Below, piece by piece: positions 6,539-11,744 of a DNA stretch of 11,744 nt. Under the pieces are notes generated by a model. It did not search any database and was not told the DNA's origin. It saw only the letters and a list, made by a program, of their open reading frames with translations. The position numbers were made by a program, and so were the translations under genes. How positions within the stretch are numbered: position 1 is the stretch's first letter; the number at the start of each line of letters is the position of its first letter. Source of the DNA: an uncultured Candidatus Saccharibacteria bacterium (lineage in GTDB: Bacteria > Patescibacteriota > Saccharimonadia > Saccharimonadales > Saccharimonadaceae); NCBI GenBank assembly GCA_915070155.1, contig CAJZFK010000014.1, positions 1 through 11,744 on the forward strand, read 5' to 3'.

Positions 6539-6763
6539 ATGCCACGACGAAATTATTCAAAAAATAGCCAGAAAAGCCCAAAAACATCATTGATGTCAAT
6601 TTCAGGGCTGACTAATTGCCAGAAAAAACGTCGCTTCTCAACAGAGATAAAAGCCCGCCAAGCAGCAGAAATCCAAGAACTAGCAAACCCGAATTTGTCG
6701 ATTGATATATATCACTGCGAATGGTGCAAAAATTGGCATTTGACGTCAAAGAGCTCAAAATAA
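6539..6763 (+). CDS. Small CxxC...H protein (possible zinc-binding), function unknown
   Basis: This is a 74-aa basic protein. Residues 1-20 are low-complexity (N, K, S, P). A helix-like stretch follows, KKRRFSTEIKARQAAEIQEL (29-48), then a C-terminal knuckle YHCEWCKNWHLTS (58-70). C27, C60, C63 and H67 could form a CCCH metal site. The layout (K-R-F near the front, alanine-rich helix, Y.C..C..WHLT end) recalls small actinobacterial and phage proteins of unknown function; this is recognition from memory, not a search. It is probably a real gene because it has its own extended -10 and a conserved-looking core, and it lies in the only orientation not explained by a neighbour. An alternative start is M19 (6593). 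It may bind nucleic acid or ribosomes, but that is speculation. Confidence 0.72.
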   Translation: MPRRNYSKNSQKSPKTSLMSISGLTNCQKKRRFSTEIKARQAAEIQELANPNLSIDIYHCEWCKNWHLTSKSSK

Positions 6764-6775
6764 CCATAGCCCTTA

Positions 6776-6784
6776 TGTTATAAT
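6776..6784 (+). promoter_or_regulatory. Promoter of the glutaredoxin-like gene (extended -10)
   Basis: TGTTATAAT is a perfect extended -10. No convincing -35 is visible 16-18 nt upstream. It ends 27 nt before the ATG at 6812 and 15 nt before the in-frame ATG at 6800. With transcription starting near 6791, the G-run at 6802-6806 would lie in the leader, 5 nt before the ATG at 6812. This gene is therefore the one promoter-proximal case here with an apparent SD-led leader. Confidence 0.65.
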
Positions 6785-6811
6785 TAGAGTTGTTAGTAAA
6801 TGGGGGAATAT

Positions 6812-7099
6812 ATGAGCGAAGACACAACAAATAACCATCAAGATACAAAAGTTGTCGTGTACAGTACCAGCTGGTGTGCATTTTGCCACACGGAAATGGA
6901 ATGGCTGAAGAAGTTGGGAATTGATTTTGTTTCCAAAGATATCGAGGCTGATCCTAGCGCAAAAGAAGAATTGCTAAATAAAAATGGTGGCAACTTCCAG
7001 GGCGTACCCGTAACGGATATCAACGGAGAATTAGTGCTTGGTTTTGATCGACCGAAACTACAAGATTTGCTACGAAAAAACGGCTTACTAGCCGACTAA
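6812..7099 (+). CDS. Glutaredoxin/thioredoxin-fold protein with CAFC active site
   Basis: This is a 95-aa thiol-disulfide protein of the glutaredoxin/NrdH-like type. After a polar N-terminus (1-12), strand KVVVYST leads into the redox motif WCAFC (C22, C25). The cis-proline signature is GVPVTDI, and the C-terminus has LVLGFDRPKLQDLL, matching the family's G.d...l...l end. It likely reduces disulfides or serves a reductase partner in the cytoplasm; no signal peptide is seen. The substrate cannot be assigned, and no ribonucleotide reductase gene is adjacent. The start at 6812 is chosen because GGGGG ends 5 nt upstream; the alternative ATG at 6800 would add four residues (MGEY) and place that G-run inside the gene. 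A hairpin terminator follows. Confidence 0.88.
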   Translation: MSEDTTNNHQDTKVVVYSTSWCAFCHTEMEWLKKLGIDFVSKDIEADPSAKEELLNKNGGNFQGVPVTDINGELVLGFDRPKLQDLLRKNGLLAD

Positions 7100-7119
7100 T
7101 TTTCTTAAAACGATTCAAG

Positions 7120-7150
7120 ATTTTCCGTCAAATTCTGGCGGAAAATTTTT
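7120..7150 (+). terminator. Intrinsic terminator after the glutaredoxin-like gene
   Basis: A 10-bp stem pairs 7120-7129 (ATTTTCCGTC) with 7137-7146 (GGCGGAAAAT), with one G-T wobble and a 7-nt loop, followed by T-rich sequence to 7150. It lies between convergent genes and touches the ABC-F stop codon. On the minus strand the sequence after the stem is not T-rich, so it should work mainly for the plus strand. Confidence 0.8.
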
Positions 7151-8807
7151 ATTCTACGCCAATTTGCACAACTTTGCCGCCAAGTTTTTCGCGGAAATAA
7201 TTATCGTGGCTGACGTAAAGAATCGCGCCGGAATACTTGGCCAACGCCGTTTCCAATTCTTCAATACTTGGCAGGTCTAAGTGATTAGTCGGCTCGTCCA
7301 AGATAAGCAGCTGCGGGTCGTTCGCCAGCATAGCAATAATCTGAAAACGCGCCTTTTGACCGCCAGACAAGCGAGCCAGCGGCGTCATTCGATCAGCGTC
7401 CGTGAACAGATAGTCAGCCAAAAGTTGCCGAATTTTCGTATCAGAAATCGACAAATCGCGACTCATATACAATTTTTCAATCGCTTTTTCTAGCGGATCA
7501 GACAGATATCGCTCGTCAATTTCTTGCTCATAAACACCAATTCGAACCTGCGGATCAAGGAAAATATCGCCAGAATAAAGAATAGGACCGCCGTCAAAAC
7601 TCTTGCCCGACGCCAAAATCATCCGAATCAGCGTAGTCTTACCAGCGCCATTGCGACCTCTAATTTCAATCGCTTCACCTTCGCGCAAATCAATATTCAC
7701 GTCCTCAAACAATATCCGCTCACCAATCCCAACTGCCACATTTTCAGCGCGAACCAACACGTGCTGACTGCGACTGGAAGCGTCTTTCATACTCAGGCGA
7801 ATATTACGCGATTTGAACTTTCCGTAACGCTCAGCCGATTTATAATCCAATTGACTAGCAGACTCTTTGTCAATCCAAAACGTCGGCTTTTCCATTTCCG
7901 ACAATTCCTCCAGCTCCGCTCGCGCCTCATTCTCCAAGCGCTTAAATTTCTGAATCGTGCCAGGATTTCGCGACTTTTCCTTAAGTCTTTGATAGTCCAA
8001 AACTTTTTGTTTCAGGTTAACAATTCGCTTCTCAATCTGCTCAAAATTGTTCATTCCAGCTGTCGTCGCTTGCGCGTTCTGCTTCAAATACGCGTCGTAA
8101 TTTCCACGATAGCTCACGGCTTGACCGTCCTTAATCTCAACTATCCGATCAACTTGTCCAAGCACATCGCGATCATGCGTAATGATTAGCATCGCTTGAT
8201 GTGGCTGCGAATTCATCCAGTCAATAAACTGTTGTTTCGCCACATAATCCATATGGTTTGTCGGCTCGTCAACCAGCGCCAAATGCGCCTCCGAGTGCAT
8301 AATTTTAACAATCTCAACTAATCTTTTCTGCCCACCAGACAGGGAAGAAATCTTCCGATTACCAAAACCTTCAAGCTGAAAATTGCTCAATTCTCGTTCA
8401 ATTTTTTCTTCAACTTGATAAAATCCTTTTTGATCAAATCGTTCCAAAGCTTGCGTATATTCCTCAATTTTTCGCATATTGTCGCCCATAGTCAGCGGAT
8501 ATTCATCAATAATTTTCTTTAGCTTGGAATATTCTGGAAGCCCGCCAAGAATATACGACATAACCGTTTGATCGCCCAAACCGTGATGCTCCTGAGCGGT
8601 AGTCGCAACCGTAATGCCACGCCGAAAAATAACCTCGCCAGTATAATCAGTATCTTTTCCACTCAATATTCCAAACAGCGTCGACTTGCCAACGCCGTTA
8701 CGGCCAACCACGCCGACTTTTTCGCCATCGTCCACACTAAACTTGACGTCTTTCATTAGCGTCTTATCGCCAAAACTTTTCTCAGTAATGTGAATGTCGG
8801 CTATCAT
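7149..8807 (-). CDS. ABC-F family ATPase (ribosome-associated, no membrane domain)
   Basis: This is a cytoplasmic ABC-F protein (552 aa) with two ATPase domains and no membrane segments. Domain 1 has Walker A GRNGVGKST (35-43), signature LSGGQ (156-160), Walker B ending DEPTNH (E181) and H211. Domain 2 has GRNGAGKTT (384-392), LSGGQ (480-484), DEPTNH (E505) and SHD (H534). The linker (about 240-310) is charged and coiled, as in the interdomain region that enters the ribosomal E site. ABC-F proteins act on translation (EttA, Uup, YbiT, Vga-type); which subgroup this is cannot be told here, and an antibiotic-resistance role should not be assumed. The start ATG at 8807 has no SD, but an extended -10 ends 9 nt upstream. 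The frame could extend upstream to a TTG at 8849, which would lie upstream of that promoter. Confidence 0.92.
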   Translation of the reverse strand: MIADIHITEKSFGDKTLMKDVKFSVDDGEKVGVVGRNGVGKSTLFGILSGKDTDYTGEVIFRRGITVATTAQEHHGLGDQTVMSYILGGLPEYSKLKKIIDEYPLTMGDNMRKIEEYTQALERFDQKGFYQVEEKIERELSNFQLEGFGNRKISSLSGGQKRLVEIVKIMHSEAHLALVDEPTNHMDYVAKQQFIDWMNSQPHQAMLIITHDRDVLGQVDRIVEIKDGQAVSYRGNYDAYLKQNAQATTAGMNNFEQIEKRIVNLKQKVLDYQRLKEKSRNPGTIQKFKRLENEARAELEELSEMEKPTFWIDKESASQLDYKSAERYGKFKSRNIRLSMKDASSRSQHVLVRAENVAVGIGERILFEDVNIDLREGEAIEIRGRNGAGKTTLIRMILASGKSFDGGPILYSGDIFLDPQVRIGVYEQEIDERYLSDPLEKAIEKLYMSRDLSISDTKIRQLLADYLFTDADRMTPLARLSGGQKARFQIIAMLANDPQLLILDEPTNHLDLPSIEELETALAKYSGAILYVSHDNYFREKLGGKVVQIGVE

Positions 8808-8816
8808 GCTTGAGAT

Positions 8817-8825
8817 ATTGTAACA
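8817..8825 (-). promoter_or_regulatory. Promoter of the ABC-F gene (extended -10)
   Basis: On the minus strand TGTTACAAT (8825-8817) ends 9 nt before the ATG at 8807. No SD is found between them, and no good -35 lies at 17 nt. It predicts a leader of about 2-3 nt or none. Confidence 0.6.
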
Positions 8826-8880
8826 TAAGTCATATTTCAGCCGCACCAAACTAGCCTAAATATACTGTCGCGTTAAGTTT

Positions 8881-8889
8881 TGCTATAAT
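8881..8889 (+). promoter_or_regulatory. Promoter of smpB (extended -10, leaderless spacing)
   Basis: TGCTATAAT is a consensus extended -10 whose last T is 7 nt before the smpB ATG, placing the expected transcription start at or one base before the A of the start codon. A second TATAAT overlaps at 8889-8894. No -35 match is seen. Confidence 0.72.
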
Positions 8890-8896
8890 ATAATCC

Positions 8897-9373
8897 ATGT
8901 CAAAGCCAAAAGCTAAAAAACCAGCCACACAGAATATTGTCAATCGTCGCGCACGGTTTGATTATGAACTTGGCGAAGAAATAGTTGCCGGCTTAGTTTT
9001 AACTGGAATGGAAGTACGAGCCGCCAGAGAAGGTCACGTCCAACTTAAAGGCTCATTTGTTAGCTTAAGAAATGGCGAACTATGGCTAAATAACGCTAGT
9101 TTTTCCTTGCGTTTAAACGTTCGCGGAGAAGCAAATAGCCGCTCAGTCGACACTTCGGCGCGGAAATTATTGGTAAGTAAAAAACAGTTATCTAATTTTA
9201 CAGAAGCCAAAAAACAGGGAATGACAATTGTCCCAACTAAATTGTTGACCAACGGAAAATTTATTAAAGTTGTAATTGCGCTCGGAAAAGGTAAGAAAAA
9301 TTACGACAAGCGCCAAACCATCAAACGCCGCGACCAAGACCGAGAAACCAGGCGACTCATCTCTAATAGATAG
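8897..9373 (+). CDS. smpB: SmpB, tmRNA-binding ribosome-rescue protein
   Basis: SmpB (158 aa) binds tmRNA and carries it to ribosomes stalled on broken mRNA (trans-translation). Family motifs are in order: NIVNRRARFDYEL near the N-terminus (13-25), the GMEVRAAREGHVQLKGSFV segment (37-55; usual form GtEvKs.R.g), NGELWLNNASF (59-69), the ARKLL helix (88-92), and GKGKKNYDKRQ with RDQDRETRR at the C-terminus. The tail is basic and is expected to act as the codon-like probe in the empty mRNA channel. Length is typical. The gene is monocistronic here, divergent from ABC-F and convergent with the glycosyltransferase. No SD precedes the ATG; TGCTATAAT ends 7 nt before it, so the mRNA is probably leaderless. 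The tmRNA gene itself is not in this window. Confidence 0.97.
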   Translation: MSKPKAKKPATQNIVNRRARFDYELGEEIVAGLVLTGMEVRAAREGHVQLKGSFVSLRNGELWLNNASFSLRLNVRGEANSRSVDTSARKLLVSKKQLSNFTEAKKQGMTIVPTKLLTNGKFIKVVIALGKGKKNYDKRQTIKRRDQDRETRRLISNR

Positions 9374-9402
9374 CCGCACCGATCACAAATTCAGCCTGAG
9401 AT

Positions 9403-10701
9403 TTATTGATTTTCGCGCGCGTCAATTAGCTTTTGATAGAGCTTTTCAAGCTTCTTCACTTGACTTCGCTCCGTAAACTTGTTGGCTAATTTTTTACTTT
9501 CAGCACTAAATTCTGCTTGTTTTTTCGGACTTTTTAGAATTGCAATTACTTTTTCCGCGACGCTTTCTGGATTATTTTCTGCAAAATAGCCATTAACTCC
9601 GTCCTTCACAACCTCTGAAACTTCCTTATCAATAATAACAATCGGCTTTCCGGCATGAGCAGCCTCGTGAAGTACCCAGCCTTGCGTATCTTTAAGCGAA
9701 GGAAAAGTAAACACTTTCATCACTTTATACGCCACGCCCAAATCTTCTCGCGGCATGGCGCCAGTAAAGATAATCCTATCCGCAAAATCCGTCTCAGCCG
9801 CCATTTTTTCCAAAGTTTTTCGATATTCAAAATCGCCAACAAACAACAGCTTCGATTTCGGACGAGCTTCAGCAATAAACTCGCTAAACGCCTGAATCAA
9901 AATTGGCAAATTCTTTTCCTCGCCCAAACGTCCAACAAAGCCAAACACTTCATCTTTTTCATCAAGACCCCATTGCTCGCGGAACTCTGCGACTCGTTTC
10001 GCACTCGCCCGCGGAAGAGCATTTACGCCGTTTGGCATTAAAGTAACATCGTACGCATAATCTTCAGTCTGCCAAGATTCCAATTGATCACGACTTTTGC
10101 GCGACAGGGCAATCACCGCATCAGCCTTGCTGTATAAAATAGTAATAACACGCTCAATTATATCTTTATTCCATTTCGTTACGCCACTACGCGGACGATA
10201 AAGCTTGGCAACTTCCAGCAAATCTTGTCCGTTCAATTTCACCGACAATGGAAAAACTACTCCCGCCAACGCCAAAACTCCCGGCAAAACCGCAGGATAA
10301 TGATCAACGAATTCGTATAGATCCGTACAATGCTGAATAACCAAAGGAATATTATTTTTCTTCGCTGCCTTCACGCCCAATAGACCAATTTGCGACGGCG
10401 TAAAAATATGAACGACATCCAGATGCATATTAGCAATTTGACGCTGCACCACAGGAGGAAAGAACACCGACGTGTCGTAATCATCAAAGAATGCGCCCGT
10501 AATTGAGCGGAAACGAATTATTCGACTATTCTCATCTTCGTGGAGAAGTTCGGCCTGCTTGGACGGACTAATAGATTTTGCTGGACAAAAAACATAAACC
10601 TCATGTCCCAAAGCTTCCAGCTCGCGCTTTAATGATTCAACAACATAAACGATACCGTTAATGGACGGTCTGTAGCTGTCCGTAAAAAGTCCTATCCTCA
10701 T
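9403..10701 (-). CDS. GT4 glycosyltransferase, probable diacylglycerol glucosyltransferase type
   Basis: This is a 432-aa retaining GT-B enzyme of family GT4. The N-terminal acceptor domain opens MRIGLFTDSYRPSINGIVYV and continues LKRELEALGHEVYVFCP, very like monoglucosyl-diacylglycerol synthases (Acholeplasma MGS, Listeria LafA). FTPSQIGLLG lies near 100-109 and MPNGVN near 222-227. The C-terminal donor domain has GFVGRLGEEKNL (R258, K263) and FPSLKDTQGWVLHEAAHAGKP (333-353). In that motif the first glutamate of the usual E-x7-E pair is aspartate (D338) while E346 is kept. Likely role: adding a sugar from a nucleotide donor to a membrane lipid; the substrate is inferred from resemblance only. 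It lies 19 nt after another GT4 gene, and that gap holds its own extended -10. Confidence 0.85.
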   Translation of the reverse strand: MRIGLFTDSYRPSINGIVYVVESLKRELEALGHEVYVFCPAKSISPSKQAELLHEDENSRIIRFRSITGAFFDDYDTSVFFPPVVQRQIANMHLDVVHIFTPSQIGLLGVKAAKKNNIPLVIQHCTDLYEFVDHYPAVLPGVLALAGVVFPLSVKLNGQDLLEVAKLYRPRSGVTKWNKDIIERVITILYSKADAVIALSRKSRDQLESWQTEDYAYDVTLMPNGVNALPRASAKRVAEFREQWGLDEKDEVFGFVGRLGEEKNLPILIQAFSEFIAEARPKSKLLFVGDFEYRKTLEKMAAETDFADRIIFTGAMPREDLGVAYKVMKVFTFPSLKDTQGWVLHEAAHAGKPIVIIDKEVSEVVKDGVNGYFAENNPESVAEKVIAILKSPKKQAEFSAESKKLANKFTERSQVKKLEKLYQKLIDARENQ

Positions 10702-10710
10702 AATAGCCCC

Positions 10711-10719
10711 ATTATACCA
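10711..10719 (-). promoter_or_regulatory. Internal promoter between the two GT4 genes (extended -10)
   Basis: On the minus strand TGGTATAAT (10719-10711) lies entirely within the 19-nt gap and ends 9 nt before the ATG at 10701. The GGGG in the spacer could be misread as a weak SD, but it should lie upstream of the transcription start (about 10704). Read-through from the upstream gene is also possible. Confidence 0.65.
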
Positions 10720-10720
10720 T

Positions 10721-11743
10721 TTATATCAGCGATCGATAAAACTCAACCAATCGCTCGGCACCAGCACTACTGTCAAAACGCTCGGCAATTTTCTCAGCAC
10801 CAAGTTGTGCTTTCTTATAGGCTTTCTTATCTTTGCGCAATTTACTGATCAACTCCAAGAACTCATCGTCCGTTTTTGCCATAACAGCGTCGCCCTTAAA
10901 TGTGTCATTGTACTGCGGAATGTCACGTAGAATGATCGGCAAGCCAGCACCAGCCGCCTCCAAGACGCACATAGGATGATTTTCCTGCATAGCTGGCAAA
11001 ACAAAAACGTCGGCAGCGACATAATAGTCACGAACATTCTCCAGAGGTATAACGCCAGTTACGGTAAGATTATTCGGCGCATTTTTAATTATATCTTGCA
11101 TAGCGTTATAATCCGCGCCTAAATTCTTAAACGGAATTCCTCCCACCCAGAAAAACTTTACATCTGGCATTTCTTTGGCAGCTTTTATTAAAATATCCAA
11201 ACGCTTTCGTGGCTGAACTTGACCATTTCCCATAACCACAAAATCATCGTCCTTCAATCCAAGCTTCTTCCGAGCCGACTTTTTCTCCGCAGCAGAATGC
11301 TTGTATCTCGACATATTTATCGTATTGTAAAGAACTTTCGTCTTTGGCACGTGCATGTCATTTATCAATTCATCAGCGACCATACCAGAGCAAGCCAAAA
11401 CCAAATCAGCCTTTTTGTAAAAGAATTTCAGCCACGCTCGACCTAAAGGCTTCCAATATTTCGCGCCTTTAATTGAACCGATAAAACTATCCGGCACAAT
11501 GTGAGCAGAAACGACTTTTTTGCCACTTTTTTTCATCAAATGCCGAAACGAATACAAACCCATAGTCTGAATATGAACAATGTCAGCAGGACGATCAGAA
11601 TTCACTTCAATATCAATATCTTTTCTTTTACGCAGCGCGTCCGTAATCTCCTTATAAGCCGTATGCACACCATGACCCTGAACGGTGAATTCGCTCTCAG
11701 AAATCATATTAACAATTAGTTTTTTATCGTCTTTCTTACTCAT
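10721..11743 (-). CDS. GT4 glycosyltransferase, CpoA/LafB-like
   Basis: This is a 340-aa GT-B enzyme of family GT4, complete if the ATG at 11743 is right; only one base lies upstream in the window, so start and promoter cannot be checked. Features resemble the second-step glycolipid transferases of Firmicutes (pneumococcal CpoA, Listeria LafB): an N-terminal VNMISESEFTVQGHGVHTAY (11-30), a VSAHIVPDSFIGS segment (78-90), the donor-site GNGQVQPRKRLD (172-183), KFFWVGGIPF (196-205), and LPAMQENHPMCVLEAAGAG (249-267) with an intact E-x7-E pair (E254, E262). It is inferred to extend a monoglycosyl lipid made by the downstream GT4, but any nucleotide-sugar donor and acceptor are unproven. No signal peptide or membrane helix is seen, fitting a peripheral cytoplasmic-face enzyme. 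Confidence 0.85.
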   Translation of the reverse strand: MSKKDDKKLIVNMISESEFTVQGHGVHTAYKEITDALRKRKDIDIEVNSDRPADIVHIQTMGLYSFRHLMKKSGKKVVSAHIVPDSFIGSIKGAKYWKPLGRAWLKFFYKKADLVLACSGMVADELINDMHVPKTKVLYNTINMSRYKHSAAEKKSARKKLGLKDDDFVVMGNGQVQPRKRLDILIKAAKEMPDVKFFWVGGIPFKNLGADYNAMQDIIKNAPNNLTVTGVIPLENVRDYYVAADVFVLPAMQENHPMCVLEAAGAGLPIILRDIPQYNDTFKGDAVMAKTDDEFLELISKLRKDKKAYKKAQLGAEKIAERFDSSAGAERLVEFYRSLI

Positions 11744-11744
11744 A

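Noticed and set aside
6612..6881. Minus-strand open frame opposite the 74-aa gene and glutaredoxin-like gene
   Set aside because: It spans the promoter of the glutaredoxin-like gene and two better-supported plus-strand genes, and its sequence shows no family features.
7524..8189. Long plus-strand open frame (221 codons) antisense to the ABC-F gene
   Set aside because: It lies entirely inside a clearly coding ABC-F gene, its translation has no recognisable motif or domain, and no promoter or SD supports it. It is a shadow of the real frame.
8808..8849. N-terminal extension of the ABC-F protein to a TTG at 8849
   Set aside because: The extension has no SD, covers the extended -10 that best explains the gene, and adds residues before MIADIHITEKSFG, which already looks like a normal ABC-F N-terminus.
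8831..8883. Riboswitch or small RNA between the ABC-F and smpB promoters
   Set aside because: The stretch is about 50 nt with no stable hairpin or conserved-looking motif that I could see.
9374..9402. Terminator between the convergent smpB and GT4 genes
   Set aside because: No convincing inverted repeat followed by a T-run was found in these 29 nt on either strand.
1..11744. Mobile element, CRISPR array, defence cassette or tandem repeats
   Set aside because: No transposase, integrase, toxin-antitoxin pair, repeated units or inverted-repeat ends were seen. The window is ordinary core-gene territory; the interest lies in gene regulation and subunit variants.

Overview
This window most likely comes from a Candidatus Saccharibacteria (TM7, Patescibacteria/CPR) genome or a close relative. 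The evidence is moderate GC, compact packing with very short intergenic gaps, TGA used as an ordinary stop (which argues against code-25 Gracilibacteria/Absconditabacteria), a shortened ATP synthase delta subunit, and the small CxxC...WHLTS protein. The assignment is from gene character and memory of the group; no rRNA or other phylogenetic marker is present.

Layout. Positions 1-6499 hold a nearly complete F1Fo ATP synthase operon on the minus strand, read right to left as atpI-atpB-atpE-atpF-atpH-atpA-atpG-atpD-atpC; only the 3' end of atpC is cut by the left edge. Genes within it overlap or lie 2-37 bp apart, and all but atpC (and the promoter-proximal atpI) have a good Shine-Dalgarno (SD). 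Divergent from atpI is a 74-aa CxxC/His small protein (6539-6763, +), then a glutaredoxin-like protein (6812-7099, +) ending in a hairpin terminator. Convergent to it is an ABC-F ATPase (7149-8807, -). Divergent from that is smpB (8897-9373, +), the tmRNA-binding ribosome-rescue protein. Convergent to smpB are two tandem GT4 glycosyltransferases (9403-10701 and 10721-11743, -). These resemble the Firmicute membrane-glycolipid pair (diacylglycerol glucosyltransferase plus a second sugar transferase of the CpoA/LafB type).

The genes supply three core functions: membrane energetics (ATP synthase), translation quality control (ABC-F, SmpB), and probable envelope glycolipid synthesis. No mobile element, CRISPR array, tRNA, rRNA or defence system is visible, and nothing looks recently transferred.

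The most interesting signal is in the promoters. Five promoter-proximal genes (atpI, the 74-aa gene, ABC-F, smpB and the first-listed GT4) each have an extended -10 motif (TGnTAnnnT) ending only 7-10 nt before the start codon, with no usable SD. Operon-internal genes instead carry strong SDs. This suggests a two-mode system: leaderless (or 1-4 nt leader) mRNAs for first genes, SD-led initiation inside operons. Other points of interest are the loss of mid-domain helices from the delta subunit, non-consensus residues in the beta subunit P-loop and nucleotide-site segments, and an overlapping divergent promoter shared by the ATP synthase operon and the small protein gene.
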